A DNA stretch of 64,000 bases from Roseobacter sinensis (GCF_025755255.1 NZ_JALIEB010000001.1:186001-250000); one strand, 5' to 3'; positions 46,172-55,470 are shown, numbered from the stretch's first letter. Notes: generated from the sequence alone by a model not told the origin. Numbers and translations are program-made.

Positions 46172-46834
46172 TCAGCTGTTCACGAAGGGGGCGTCGCTGC
46201 CCCAAAGCTCCTTGACCCGCGCATCCCGCCCGCAGGCCTCGCGGTAAGCAGTGTAGGCCGAGGCCTGGCGTTTCGGCCCGAAGCGCGTGATCACCAGCTG
46301 ACGGCCCTTGTAGTAATCCTGGTGATATTCATCCGCGGGGTAGAACTCCGACGCGGCCAGGATCGGGGTCACGATCGTCTGACCCAGATCAGCCGCAGCC
46401 TTGGCCTTGGCGGCCTGCGCGGTTCTTTCCTCTGCCGAACCGCTGGTGAAAATCGCGGTGCGATAGCTTTCCCCCCGGTCGCAGAACTGCCCGCCCGCAT
46501 CGGTCGGATCAACGGACCGCAAGAACAGATCGAGCAGCGCGCGGCGGCTCACGACATCGGCGTCGAAGGTGATCTGCACCGCTTCATAGTGCCCGGTGCC
46601 ACCCGAGGTTACCTGTTTGTAGGTCGGGTTCGCGACAGTCCCGCCTGTGAATCCGGAGACAGCCTCCTTCACGCCGCGCACCTTTTCGAAATCCGCCTCG
46701 ACGCACCAGAAGCATCCGCCGGCAACGGTGAGTGTCTGCAGAGTCTCGGCATGGGCCGTTTTGCTTTGCGCCACGAAGCCGATCACGATCATGCCGGCCA
46801 ATGCGATGGATTTGAGTGTTTCCCATTTGGACAT
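46172..46834 (-). CDS. msrA: Peptide-methionine (S)-S-oxide reductase MsrA, with signal peptide
   Basis: A 220-residue enzyme that reduces methionine S-sulfoxide in proteins. The catalytic motif is GGCFWCVEADFEK, followed by FTGGTVANPTYKQVTSGGTGHYEAVQITFD, and EYHQDYY near the end. Residues 1-29 (SIALAGMIVIGFVAQSKTAHAE) form an export signal, so it should act in the periplasm, unlike the usual cytosolic form. GGAGATACGCT precedes the ATG. It is convergent with maeB with no gap between the stops. Confidence 0.92.
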   Translation of the reverse strand: MSKWETLKSIALAGMIVIGFVAQSKTAHAETLQTLTVAGGCFWCVEADFEKVRGVKEAVSGFTGGTVANPTYKQVTSGGTGHYEAVQITFDADVVSRRALLDLFLRSVDPTDAGGQFCDRGESYRTAIFTSGSAEERTAQAAKAKAAADLGQTIVTPILAASEFYPADEYHQDYYKGRQLVITRFGPKRQASAYTAYREACGRDARVKELWGSDAPFVNS

Positions 46835-46924
46835 AGCGTATCTCCTTTGCCCGTAAATCTGTCGGGTCTCGGCACATCGGACAATTCACGAGCCTGCGAT
46901 GTCACGAGCTGGTGAGGTGAGTTT

Positions 46925-46947
46925 ACGGGCTTGGCTTCGAAGCCCGT
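46925..46947 (+). terminator. Orphan terminator-like hairpin between divergent genes
   Basis: A perfect 8-bp stem (46925-46932 with 46940-46947), seven-base loop and then CTTTTCT on the plus strand. No plus-strand gene ends upstream; msrA points away and the next plus gene begins at 47019. It may end a short leader or small RNA. Confidence 0.5.
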
Positions 46948-47018
46948 CTTTTCTAGCGTCAACTGAAACATGCGGGGGGCGGTTCCATGCCATTTGAAAC
47001 AATCACCGGTGCGACGCG

Positions 47019-47714
47019 ATGAGGATCGCCATGTGGTCCGGGCCGCGGAACCTGTCGACCGCAATGATGTACAGCTTCGGGGCGCGCGCGGACTTTTCGG
47101 TGATGGATGAGCCGTTCTATGCCGCTTACCTGGCCACGTCCGGGGTGGACCACCCGATGCGGGCCGAGATCCTGGCGGCGCACGAGACTGATCCCGCGCG
47201 GGTTGCCGAGATCTGTTCCGCCGATCCGCCGACACCGCATCTCTACATGAAGCACATGCCGCATCACATGTTGGGTGGCTTCCCGCTGGACTGGGCGCGG
47301 GGCTGCGTGAACGTGCATCTGATCCGCCACCCCGCCCGGGTCATCGCCAGCTATGCCGCCAAGCGCGAACGCCCGACGCTGGATGACATCGGCTTTGCCC
47401 AGCAGGTCCGGCTCTACGAGGCGCTGGGCGGGGTGGTCATCGACAGCACCGACATTCGCGCCGACCCGGAGCGGATGCTGCGCCGGCTCTGCGATGCCAT
47501 CGATCTGCCCTTCGACCCGGCCATGCTGCGCTGGCCAGCCGGCCCGCGCGCCGAAGACGGTGTCTGGGCCGCGCATTGGTACGGGGCTGTGCATCAAAGC
47601 ACGGGCTTCGCTGGAGCTGAGGGGGATTTGCCTCGGTTAGAGCCTGATCTCCAGCCACTTATGGTTGAGGCGATGCGATACTACACCGCGCTCCAAACCG
47701 AAAAACTGAAGTAG
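47019..47714 (+). CDS. Sulfotransferase-like P-loop protein
   Basis: A 231-residue protein beginning MRIAMWSGPRNLSTAMMYSF, which has the sulfotransferase-type phosphate loop. A later segment VNVHLIRHPARVIASYAAKRE resembles the second PAPS-binding motif (R and S). Relatives are annotated as sulfotransferase family or HAD-like, without known substrate. Neither ligand nor pathway can be deduced from neighbours (msrA, argG). Confidence 0.7.
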   Translation: MRIAMWSGPRNLSTAMMYSFGARADFSVMDEPFYAAYLATSGVDHPMRAEILAAHETDPARVAEICSADPPTPHLYMKHMPHHMLGGFPLDWARGCVNVHLIRHPARVIASYAAKRERPTLDDIGFAQQVRLYEALGGVVIDSTDIRADPERMLRRLCDAIDLPFDPAMLRWPAGPRAEDGVWAAHWYGAVHQSTGFAGAEGDLPRLEPDLQPLMVEAMRYYTALQTEKLK

Positions 47715-47718
47715 CGGT

Positions 47719-48936
47719 CTACTTCAACCGGCGGTCCCGCGCCGCAAGCAGCTTCAGGCGCAGCGCGTTCAGTTGGATGAATCCTGCGGCGTCCTTCTGG
47801 TCGTAGGCGCCGGCGTCATCCTCGAAGGTCACATGCGCTTCGGAGTAAAGGCTGTGATCGGACCAGCGGCCCACGGTGCGCGCGTGGCCCTTGTAGAGTT
47901 TCAGGCGCACAGTGCCGGTCACATGGGTCTGGCTCGCGTCGATGGCTGCTTGTAGCATGGTGCGTTCGGGCGAGAACCAGAAACCGTTATAGATGAGTTC
48001 CGCATAGCGCGGCATCAGCTCGTCCTTGAGGTGCATGGCGCCCCGGTCGAGTGTGATGGATTCGATGGCCCGATGCGCCTCCAGCAGCAGCGTGCCGCCG
48101 GGCGTTTCGTAGATGCCGCGCGACTTCATCCCGACGAACCGGCCTTCGACCAGATCAAGCCGTCCGCAGCCATGCTTGCCACCCAACTCGTTCAGCTTGG
48201 TGAGCAGCGTGGCGGGCGACATCGCCTCGCCATTGATGCTGACCGCATCGCCGCCCTCGAACCCGATTTCGACGTATTCCGGCGTATCTGGCGCGTCCTC
48301 GGGATGCACCGTGCGTTGATAGACATAGTCGGGCGCATCGACGGCCGGATCTTCCAGCACTTTGCCTTCCGAGGACGTGTGCAGCAGGTTCGCATCCACG
48401 CTGAAGGGCGCTTCTCCGCGTTTGTCCTTGGCGATGGGGATCTGGTTCTTCTCGGCGAAGTCGATAAGCCTGGTGCGGCTCGACAGGTCCCATTCGCGCC
48501 AGGGGGCAATGACCTTGATCTCGGGGTTCAGCGCATAGGCGGCCAGCTCGAACCGCACCTGATCGTTGCCCTTGCCGGTCGCACCATGGGCGACAGCATC
48601 CGCGCCGGTTTCCTCGGCGATCTCGACAAGACGCTTGGAAATCAGGGGCCGCGCAATTGAGGTGCCGAGCAGGTAGAGCCCCTCATAGACCGCATTGGCG
48701 CGGAACATCGGGAAGACGAAATCGCGCACGAACTCTTCGCGCAGATCCTCGATGTAGATGCTTGTCGCGCCCATCATCTCGGCCTTCTTGCGCGCCGGTT
48801 CCAGCTCTTCGCCCTGGCCGAGGTCGGCGGTGAAGGTGACCACCTCGCAGCCATACTCCGTTTGCAGCCACTTCAGGATGATGGAGGTATCCAGCCCGCC
48901 GGAATAGGCGAGCACGACTTTCTTGGGCGCAGACAT
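47719..48936 (-). CDS. argG: Argininosuccinate synthase
   Basis: A 405-residue ATP-dependent ligase joining citrulline and aspartate in arginine synthesis. ATP loop [16 protein letters not shown], the segments [29 protein letters not shown] and [20 protein letters not shown] are diagnostic. It stands alone, with the sulfotransferase-like gene ending four bases from its stop on the other strand. Confidence 0.97.
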   Translation of the reverse strand: MSAPKKVVLAYSGGLDTSIILKWLQTEYGCEVVTFTADLGQGEELEPARKKAEMMGATSIYIEDLREEFVRDFVFPMFRANAVYEGLYLLGTSIARPLISKRLVEIAEETGADAVAHGATGKGNDQVRFELAAYALNPEIKVIAPWREWDLSSRTRLIDFAEKNQIPIAKDKRGEAPFSVDANLLHTSSEGKVLEDPAVDAPDYVYQRTVHPEDAPDTPEYVEIGFEGGDAVSINGEAMSPATLLTKLNELGGKHGCGRLDLVEGRFVGMKSRGIYETPGGTLLLEAHRAIESITLDRGAMHLKDELMPRYAELIYNGFWFSPERTMLQAAIDASQTHVTGTVRLKLYKGHARTVGRWSDHSLYSEAHVTFEDDAGAYDQKDAAGFIQLNALRLKLLAARDRRLK

Positions 48937-49068
48937 GAGCGGTTCCTTCGTCTCGAAATCGGGGCTGCGATAGCGGGTTTTTCAAGGCGCAGCAAGGCAG
49001 ATGCGCGTTGACCGGATCGCCGCACGCGCCTACTGATCGAAGCTCTGGATGGCAGGAGGATGACACCG

Positions 49069-50304
49069 ATGCGCGCTTCGGCGTTTGCAGAAGCTGCCCG
49101 TGCGGCGGAGCGGGACATGCGGGCGGTGTTTCCGCCGACGCCGCTGTTGCGCAACGATCATCTGTCAGAGCGGTGCGGGGCCGATATCTGGCTGAAACGC
49201 GAGGATCTGAGCCCGGTGCGGTCTTACAAGCTGCGTGGCGCATTCAATGCGATGCGCAAGGTGATCCCCGACCGGACGCTCTTTGTCTGTGCGAGCGCGG
49301 GCAATCACGCGCAGGGCGTGGCGTTCATGTGCCGGCATTTCGGGGTGCGGGGCGTCGTTTTCATGCCGGTGACGACGCCGCAGCAAAAGGTTCAAAAGAC
49401 CCGGATGTTCGGTGGCGATCAGGTCGATATCCGGCTGATCGGCGACTATTTCGATGCAACGCTTGCCGCAGCACAGGAGTTTTGTTCAGCCGAGGGGGGC
49501 CATTTCCTGTCGCCTTTCGACGATGAGGATGTGATCGAAGGGCAGGCGTCCGTGGCGGTGGAGATTGAAGCGCAGCTTGGTCGCGCCCCCGACCGCATCG
49601 TTCTGCCGGTAGGTGGAGGTGGCTTGTCAGCCGGCGTGCGCAGCTACTTCGGCGATCAGGTGGACTATACCTTTGTCGAGCCGACCGGAGCGCAGAGCCT
49701 TGGGCGCGCGCTCGAAGAGGGCGCACCGGTCGATGTCTCGCCGATCAACAGCTTTGTCGACGGGGCGGCGGTGGCCAAGCTGGGCGTGCGGACCTTCGAG
49801 CGGTTGCGCGATGTGGCTCGCGCGGACGTACGGCATCTTTCCGAAGACCGGATCTGCACCACGATCATCGACATGCTGAATGTCGAAGGCATCGTGCTCG
49901 AGCCCGCGGGTGCGCTGGCCATCGAGGCACTGGCCGATCTGCGTGATGAGATCGCTGGCAAGACGGTTGTCTGCGTGGCCTCGGGCGGCAACTTCGATTT
50001 CGAGCGACTGCCGGAGGTGAAGGAGCGGGCGCAGCGCTACTCGGGTGTGAAGAAATACTTTATCCTGCGCATGCCGCAGCGTCCGGGGGCGCTGAAAGAG
50101 TTTCTCAATATTCTCGGGCCGGAGGATGACATCGCGCGCTTTGAGTACCTCAAGAAATCGGCACGCAATTTCGGCTCGGTTCTGATCGGGATCGAGACGA
50201 CGCATCCAGACAACTTCACCCGGTTGCGCGGGCATCTGGACCAGGCCGGGTTCACCTACACCGACATTACCAATGACGAGACGCTGGCTCAGTTTGTGAT
50301 CTGA
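49069..50304 (+). CDS. ilvA: Threonine ammonia-lyase (threonine dehydratase)
   Basis: A 411-residue PLP enzyme converting threonine to 2-oxobutanoate for isoleucine synthesis. The PLP lysine is in VRSYKLRGAFNAM, the glycine-rich phosphate loop is VLPVGGGGLSAGV, and one C-terminal ACT-like regulatory domain (about residues 325-411, RMPQRPGALKEFLNILG) replaces the longer two-domain form of E. coli. AGGAGG is nine bases before the ATG at 49069, so the ATG at 49060, which directly abuts it, is unlikely. Confidence 0.93.
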   Translation: MRASAFAEAARAAERDMRAVFPPTPLLRNDHLSERCGADIWLKREDLSPVRSYKLRGAFNAMRKVIPDRTLFVCASAGNHAQGVAFMCRHFGVRGVVFMPVTTPQQKVQKTRMFGGDQVDIRLIGDYFDATLAAAQEFCSAEGGHFLSPFDDEDVIEGQASVAVEIEAQLGRAPDRIVLPVGGGGLSAGVRSYFGDQVDYTFVEPTGAQSLGRALEEGAPVDVSPINSFVDGAAVAKLGVRTFERLRDVARADVRHLSEDRICTTIIDMLNVEGIVLEPAGALAIEALADLRDEIAGKTVVCVASGGNFDFERLPEVKERAQRYSGVKKYFILRMPQRPGALKEFLNILGPEDDIARFEYLKKSARNFGSVLIGIETTHPDNFTRLRGHLDQAGFTYTDITNDETLAQFVI

Positions 50305-50380
50305 GAGCCTGGGCCGATGCGTTCCACGTCCCCTGTGGTCGTGACCCGCGGAAGGCGGCTCGGGTGTTGGCCTGCCGGGA

Positions 50381-50713
50381 TCAACTTACCAGTCTGATCG
50401 GAAGGTCCGAGAGAAATGCCGCGCGCGACTGCGCATAACACTGCAGAATCTCATTCAAATCGACCACGGCATCGGGCGTGCTGGCGGCTGCTGCTTCACC
50501 AGCCTGGCAGAGATCGGAGAAGGAGCGAAAGCCCAAGCTGAGCGCGCTGCCTTTCAGGAAGTGAAGCTTTGCTTCAAGGTCGTCGTGCTGCTGTTGCGCC
50601 GCTAGAGCGTCGATGGCCGAATCGACCTCTTCGAGGAACAGATCAACCACTTCGTCGAAATCTTCAGCGCCCACCTCATCCTTCAGTGTCGCGACCCTGT
50701 CCCAGTCAATCAT
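50381..50713 (-). CDS. Stand-alone Hpt phosphotransfer protein
   Basis: A 110-residue all-helical protein consisting of a single histidine phosphotransfer domain; the phospho-accepting residue is His51 in LHFLKGSALSLGF. Such proteins shuttle phosphate between hybrid kinases and response regulators. It is divergent from the receiver-phosphatase gene at 50866 with 152 bases between starts, which suggests that they belong to one phosphorelay. No kinase is encoded nearby. Confidence 0.85.
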   Translation of the reverse strand: MIDWDRVATLKDEVGAEDFDEVVDLFLEEVDSAIDALAAQQQHDDLEAKLHFLKGSALSLGFRSFSDLCQAGEAAAASTPDAVVDLNEILQCYAQSRAAFLSDLPIRLVS

Positions 50714-50865
50714 CGCAGTTTCTCCGGCCTCAATTTGCGAGACTTTGGCACAGGGGGCCTAACGCGGCGTATGCGCCAAGGGATTTTTTCTCGCGAATTT
50801 TAGATTTCACCAGACGTTAAGATTTGCCCGCGTAGAACGCCGAACAAAGAAGGCCGAGCCTGTTT

Positions 50866-52146
50866 ATGAAGATTGAAGCGTGCGCACCTGAGATAACGGG
50901 CTCGTCCGATCACGCGGATGGCGGCAAGCTCGTGCTTGTCGTCGATGACAGCCGTTTGCAACGGAAGATCCTGTCGAGCTCGCTGAAGCGTTGGGGCTAC
51001 GACGTGATCGAGGCCGAGTCGGGCGAGGCGGCCCTTGCAGCCTGCCAGGCCCGGGCTCCGGAACTGATCCTCAGTGACTGGATGATGCCCGGCATGTCCG
51101 GGATCGAGTTCTGCAAGGCCTTCCGCGAGATGTCCGGCGAACGTTACAGCTACTTCATCCTGCTCACGTCGAAGAGCGAGAAAAACGATGTGGCGGCTGG
51201 TCTTGATGCGGGGGCGGACGACTTTCTGACCAAACCTGTCGACGGCAACGAGCTGCGCGCGCGGCTGACGGCGGGTCAGCGCATCCTCGAGATGCAGCGC
51301 GAACTGACACTGAAGAACCACGTGATCACCGAGACGTTGGACGAATTGCAGCGGCTCTACAATTCGCTGGACAGCGATCTGATCGAGGCGAAACAGCTGC
51401 AGCAGTCGCTGGTGCCGGAACGCTGCAAGTCCTTCGAGGGCGGTGATCTGTCGCTGCTGCTGCGGTCAAGCGGTCACGTAGGTGGCGATCTTGTCGGCTT
51501 CTTTCCCGCCGCCGAAGGCCATCTTGGTCTGTTCGCCATCGACGTCTCGGGGCACGGTATCAGTTCCGCGCTCATGACCGCGCGCCTTGCGGGCTACCTG
51601 TCGGCAACCGCACTGGACCAGAACATCGCGCTGGAACGGACCGAGACGGGATATCGCTCGCGCCCCCCGGCGGAAGCGATCGAGACGCTGAACGAGCTGG
51701 TTCTGGATGAGATGGAGACGGAGCATTACTTCACGATGATGCTGGCGGATATCGATCTTGCCACGGGCGCGGTGGTGATCGGACAGGCCGGGCACCCGCA
51801 TCCCGTTATCCAGCGCGCAAACGGGTGCCTCGAACAGGACGGCACGGGCGGCTTTCCGGTCGGGCTGATGTCGGGCGTCACCTTCTCGCAGTTCGAGATG
51901 CAGCTGCATCCGGGTGATCGGCTCCTGATCCTGTCGGATGGCGTGACCGAATGCCCCAACCACGAGGGCGACCTGCTGGGTGAAAATGGGCTTGAGCAGC
52001 TCTTGGCAATGCACCGGGATGTGCAAGGCGCCGCCCTTTTCGACGCGATCCTGCAGTCGATGACGGATTTCTCGGGTCTGTCGGAGTTCCCCGACGATGT
52101 CTCGGGTCTTCTGTTCGAGTTTTCGGGACCTGCTCACGAAAAATAG
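50866..52146 (+). CDS. Response regulator with PP2C/SpoIIE-type phosphatase output (RbaY-like)
   Basis: A 426-residue protein with an N-terminal receiver (acidic pair at residues 27-28, phospho-site Asp71 in ILSDWMMPGMSG, Lys in FLTKPVD), a coiled-coil linker (about 140-185) and a PP2C-like SpoIIE phosphatase domain with GHVGGDLVGFF, LFAIDVSGHGISSAL and DRLLILSDGVTE. These proteins dephosphorylate anti-anti-sigma factors in partner-switching. Rhodobacter RbaY, which affects gene transfer agent production, has this plan, but no rbaV or rbaW lies nearby, so that name is only a suggestion. Confidence 0.85.
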   Translation: MKIEACAPEITGSSDHADGGKLVLVVDDSRLQRKILSSSLKRWGYDVIEAESGEAALAACQARAPELILSDWMMPGMSGIEFCKAFREMSGERYSYFILLTSKSEKNDVAAGLDAGADDFLTKPVDGNELRARLTAGQRILEMQRELTLKNHVITETLDELQRLYNSLDSDLIEAKQLQQSLVPERCKSFEGGDLSLLLRSSGHVGGDLVGFFPAAEGHLGLFAIDVSGHGISSALMTARLAGYLSATALDQNIALERTETGYRSRPPAEAIETLNELVLDEMETEHYFTMMLADIDLATGAVVIGQAGHPHPVIQRANGCLEQDGTGGFPVGLMSGVTFSQFEMQLHPGDRLLILSDGVTECPNHEGDLLGENGLEQLLAMHRDVQGAALFDAILQSMTDFSGLSEFPDDVSGLLFEFSGPAHEK

Positions 52147-52571
52147 CGCGCCAGAAACAGCCGGTCGCCGTCGTTGCCCATGCTCGCCACGGCGTCCTCG
52201 GGCGTCAGGGCTAGCGTCTCGTGGTCGGGCTCCGACGGCTCGGCCAGCTGCCGGACCGGGCGCGCGATGTAGACATGGCAAAGCTTCTCCGCCCAGAGGT
52301 CGTATTCCGGCATGAAGGCAAACCTGCGAAAGGCGCCCAGCCGCCGGGGGTTGGAGATCCGCCAGCCGGTTTCCTCCATGACCTCGCGATGCAGCGCCCG
52401 GATCGGACTTTCGCCCGGGTCGATGCCGCCGCCCGGAAGCTGAATATCCACGATATGGGAGATCTGCGCGGTGAGGAGAACCCGCTGCCCCAGCGGCAGA
52501 ATTGCATAGGCGCCGGGCCGCAGACGGTATCTCTGGTCTGTGCGGGGTGCATGGCCGATGCGCCTGATCAT
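52134..52571 (-). CDS. Nudix hydrolase
   Basis: A 145-residue single Nudix domain; the box is read in LPGGGIDPGESPIRALHREVMEETGW (GX5EX7REXXEEXG). The substrate is not predictable. ATG at 52571 is preceded by AGAGGG at 11 bases. A much longer open frame extends to 53735 opposite hslO but has no features of its own. The 3' end overlaps the receiver-phosphatase gene by 13 bases. Confidence 0.85.
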   Translation of the reverse strand: MIRRIGHAPRTDQRYRLRPGAYAILPLGQRVLLTAQISHIVDIQLPGGGIDPGESPIRALHREVMEETGWRISNPRRLGAFRRFAFMPEYDLWAEKLCHVYIARPVRQLAEPSEPDHETLALTPEDAVASMGNDGDRLFLARYFS

Positions 52572-52652
52572 TCTGGCTTGCCCTCTTTTCAACAGACCCC
52601 TGACGGTTATATGGAGCCGGTATGCCAACCCCTTGGCGATAAGGAAACCCCA

Positions 52653-53642
52653 ATGACACTCGGACACCAGATCGCGTGGGACGATACTGTCCTGCCTTTC
52701 CAACTCGATGCCAGTGATATCCGCGGCCGTGTTGTGCGGCTCGATGGTGCGTTGAACGGGATCCTCAAGCAGCACGATTATCCGCCGCTGGTCGAAGCGC
52801 TGGTGGCCGAGATGGCGCTGCTGACGGCGCTGATCGGACAGACCATCAAGCTGCGGTGGAAGCTGCAGCTGCAGGTCCAGTCGAAAGGGGCCGTGCGCAT
52901 GATCGCCACCGACTACTACGGCCCGGAGACCGAGGGCGACCCGGCCCGGATCCGCGCCTATGCCAGCTACGATGCGGACCGGCTGACCGAGACGGCGCCT
53001 TTCGATCAGGTGGGCGAGGGGTACTTCGCGATCATGATCGACCAGGGCAAGGGCATGACACCCTACCAGGGGATCACGCCGCTGGAAGGCGGATCGCTGG
53101 CCGCCTGCGCCGAGACCTATTTTGCCCAGTCCGAGCAGCTGCCGACGCGCTTCTCGCTGAGTTTCGGCAAGTCGACCGAGCCGGGCGTCGCCGAGCATTG
53201 GCGCGGCGGCGGGGTGATGCTCCAGCACATGCCCAAGGCGTCGCCCTTCGTGGCCGACGGTGAGGGCAACGGCGAAACCCTCTCGGCCGCGGATCTGGTG
53301 CAGGACGATGAAGCGGAGAACTGGAACCGCGCCAACATCCTGCTCGACACCGTGGAGGATATGGAGCTGATCGGGCCATCGCTGGCGCCGAACGACCTGC
53401 TGTTGCGTCTCTTCCACGAGGAACAGCCGCGGGTGTTCGACAGCCAGACGGTTCGGTTCGGCTGTACCTGTTCGGAGGATCGGGTGCGCCAGAGCCTGTC
53501 GATCTATTCGGCCCGCGACATCGAGAAGATGACAACGGACGAAGGGCGGGTGACGGCAGATTGCCAGTTCTGCGGGGCACATTACGACCTCGATCCGGCG
53601 ACCGTCGGGTTCGAGGCCGATCAAGGCAGCCATGACGCATGA
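52653..53642 (+). CDS. hslO: Redox-regulated holdase chaperone Hsp33
   Basis: A 329-residue chaperone activated by oxidation. The N-terminal Hsp33 fold shows GQTIKLRWKLQLQVQSKGAVRMIATDY, and the C-terminal zinc-redox switch has the cysteines FGCTCSEDRV and DCQFCGAHY (CxC and CxxC). Under peroxide or bleach stress the zinc is lost and the protein binds unfolding clients. AAGGA precedes the ATG at 52653. The stop overlaps the next Nudix gene by 11 bases. Confidence 0.95.
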   Translation: MTLGHQIAWDDTVLPFQLDASDIRGRVVRLDGALNGILKQHDYPPLVEALVAEMALLTALIGQTIKLRWKLQLQVQSKGAVRMIATDYYGPETEGDPARIRAYASYDADRLTETAPFDQVGEGYFAIMIDQGKGMTPYQGITPLEGGSLAACAETYFAQSEQLPTRFSLSFGKSTEPGVAEHWRGGGVMLQHMPKASPFVADGEGNGETLSAADLVQDDEAENWNRANILLDTVEDMELIGPSLAPNDLLLRLFHEEQPRVFDSQTVRFGCTCSEDRVRQSLSIYSARDIEKMTTDEGRVTADCQFCGAHYDLDPATVGFEADQGSHDA

Positions 53643-54228
53643 TATAGAGACGCTCCGGGCCGCGTTGGCGCGCCCGGGGCGGCCATCGTCCGATTTCGAT
53701 CTCAACCCCGAAACCGTTCTGCCGGAAGGGCGCAAGCTGCGCCCGGCCGGTGTGCTGGCGCCGATTGTCGAACTCGAGGGCGCACTTCACTTGCTGCTCA
53801 CCAAGCGGTCCTCGGCCCTGAAGCACCATCCTGGCCAGATCGCATTCCCCGGCGGCAAGCAGGACGAGGGCGACGACGATGTGGTGGCGGCCGCCCTGCG
53901 CGAGGCCAGCGAGGAAATCGGCTTGCCGCGTGATCGGGTCGAGGTGTTGGGCACGCTGCCCGCGCATGAAACGGTCACAGGCTTCATCGTCACGCCGGTC
54001 ATTGGCCGGGTCACGCGGCCGTTCGACATCGTGCCGGAAGCGGGAGAGGTCGACGAGGTCTTCTCTGTCCCGCTCGGCCATGTGCTGTCCGAGCCGAACT
54101 ATATCATCCAGTCGCGCTGGTGGCGCGGGCAGCAGCGATCCTATTTCGCGGTGCCCTATGGCCCCTATTACATCTGGGGTGCAACTGCGCGTATGTTGCG
54201 GGCATGGACCGACCAGATCTCCAGATGA
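53632..54228 (+). CDS. CoA pyrophosphatase (NudL-like Nudix hydrolase)
   Basis: A 198-residue Nudix protein of the CoA pyrophosphatase subgroup, recognised by LLLTKRSSALKHHPGQIAFPGGKQDEGD immediately before the Nudix box REASEEIGL. It should cleave CoA and acyl-CoA to 4'-phosphopantetheine and 3',5'-ADP. It is coupled to hslO upstream and the CCA enzyme downstream by overlaps. Confidence 0.88.
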   Translation: MTHDIETLRAALARPGRPSSDFDLNPETVLPEGRKLRPAGVLAPIVELEGALHLLLTKRSSALKHHPGQIAFPGGKQDEGDDDVVAAALREASEEIGLPRDRVEVLGTLPAHETVTGFIVTPVIGRVTRPFDIVPEAGEVDEVFSVPLGHVLSEPNYIIQSRWWRGQQRSYFAVPYGPYYIWGATARMLRAWTDQISR

Positions 54229-55382
54229 TCCCGCCCGAAACGGACTGGCTGACGGATGCGTCGGTCCAGACCGTGTGCAGGGCCATCGCGGCGGAGGGCG
54301 CGCCAGTCTACATGGTGGGCGGCTGCGTGCGTGATGCGGTTCTGCGGCTGAGCGGTTCTGATGTCGACATGGCCACACCCGCCCGTCCGCAGGAGGTGAC
54401 ACGGCTGGCCGAAGCTGCGGGGCTGAAGGTTGTGCCGACGGGTATTGATCATGGCACCGTGACGGTTGTCGTTGACGGGACCGGCTTCGAAGTGACGACC
54501 TTCCGCAAGGATGTGCAAACCGATGGTCGCCGCGCGGTTGTCGCCTTCTCGGAGGATATCGCCGAGGACGCGCGCCGCCGGGATTTCACGCTGAACGCGC
54601 TCTACGCGACCCCGCAGGGCCAGATCGTGGATCCGCTCGGCGGGCTGCCCGACTGCCTGGCACGGCGCATCCGGTTCATCGAGAACGCCGACGACCGGAT
54701 TCGCGAGGATTACCTGCGCATCCTGAGGTTCTTCCGGTTTCACGCCTGGTATGCGGATGCCGCGAAAGACTTCGATGCCGATACTCTGCACGCGATCGCG
54801 TCCAATGCATCCGGGCTCGAGACGCTTTCGGCCGAGCGGGTCGGGCAAGAGGTGCGCCGTTTGCTGGCCGCGCCGGACCCGGTGCCGGCCCTCGCCACGA
54901 TGCAGCAGGCGGGTGTGGTGCAGCGCATTCTGCCGGGAGCGGATCTGCGCCTGATCGGGCCGGCTGTGCATCTCGAGGCGGAGCTCGGGCTCACGCCCGA
55001 CTGGCTGTTGCGACTGGCCGCTTTGGGCGATGCAGAGGCGGCTGGCCGACTGCGGCTGAGCCGCAAGCAAGCAGCCGCGCTGGAGGACATGCAGCGCGCG
55101 CTCGGCGAGATGATGCCGGTGCGGGAAGTGGCGTACCGATACGGCTATGAGATGGCCCGGCGCATCCTGATCCTGCGCGCTGCGCTCAGCGGCGAAGGCT
55201 GCGACCGGGACGCGCTCGACCCCTTGAAAGACGCGGCCGCAGCGCGTTTGCCCGTGAGCGCGAAGGACTTCATGCCGGGGCTCAGCGGCAAGGCGCTGGG
55301 CGCGCATCTCGCCAGGCTCGAAGCACGATGGATCGCCTCCGATTTTCGCCTCACGCGTGAAGAGTTGATGACAGGGACCTGA
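54225..55382 (+). CDS. cca: CCA tRNA nucleotidyltransferase
   Basis: A 385-residue class II nucleotidyltransferase. The catalytic head has YMVGGCVRDAVL and SDVDMATPARPQEV (metal Asp pair), then VTTFRKD, RRRDFTLNALYATPQGQIVDPLGG and RFIENADDRIREDYLRILRFFRFHA. It adds or repairs the CCA end of tRNAs; a poly(A) polymerase role is possible in the family. ATG at 54225 forms an ATGA overlap with the previous stop; an ATG at 54204 would add seven residues. Confidence 0.92.
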   Translation: MIPPETDWLTDASVQTVCRAIAAEGAPVYMVGGCVRDAVLRLSGSDVDMATPARPQEVTRLAEAAGLKVVPTGIDHGTVTVVVDGTGFEVTTFRKDVQTDGRRAVVAFSEDIAEDARRRDFTLNALYATPQGQIVDPLGGLPDCLARRIRFIENADDRIREDYLRILRFFRFHAWYADAAKDFDADTLHAIASNASGLETLSAERVGQEVRRLLAAPDPVPALATMQQAGVVQRILPGADLRLIGPAVHLEAELGLTPDWLLRLAALGDAEAAGRLRLSRKQAAALEDMQRALGEMMPVREVAYRYGYEMARRILILRAALSGEGCDRDALDPLKDAAAARLPVSAKDFMPGLSGKALGAHLARLEARWIASDFRLTREELMTGT

Positions 55383-55409
55383 AGTGGTCGACAGCGCGCG
55401 ACTTCTCTT

Positions 55410-55424
55410 GTAAGTAGCACTTAC
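55410..55424. promoter_or_regulatory. Operator-like palindrome upstream of the ABC exporter pair
   Basis: GTAAGTAGCACTTAC is a 6-3-6 perfect inverted repeat with partly symmetric flanks (CTTG/CAAG). It lies just before the leader ORF and its ribosome site. It looks like the binding site of a small dimeric repressor; the regulator is unknown. Confidence 0.5.
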
Positions 55425-55443
55425 CAAGACGGAGGAATACGAA

Positions 55444-55470
55444 ATGTATCGCGGGATCTGGTTTAACTGA
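55444..55470 (+). CDS. Possible eight-codon leader peptide (MYRGIWFN)
   Basis: A very short frame, ATG to TGA, preceded by a perfect GGAGG eight bases upstream (55431-55435). It ends 77 bases before the ABC exporter start, which itself lacks a visible Shine-Dalgarno sequence. Such strong initiation for eight codons suggests a translated leader controlling the downstream gene. It could also be chance; no expression evidence is available. Confidence 0.45.
   Translation: MYRGIWFN

Noticed and set aside
52572-53735. N-terminal extension of the Nudix gene opposite hslO
   Set aside because: The Nudix domain and a ribosome site begin at 52571; the upstream open part is a shadow of hslO and has no features.
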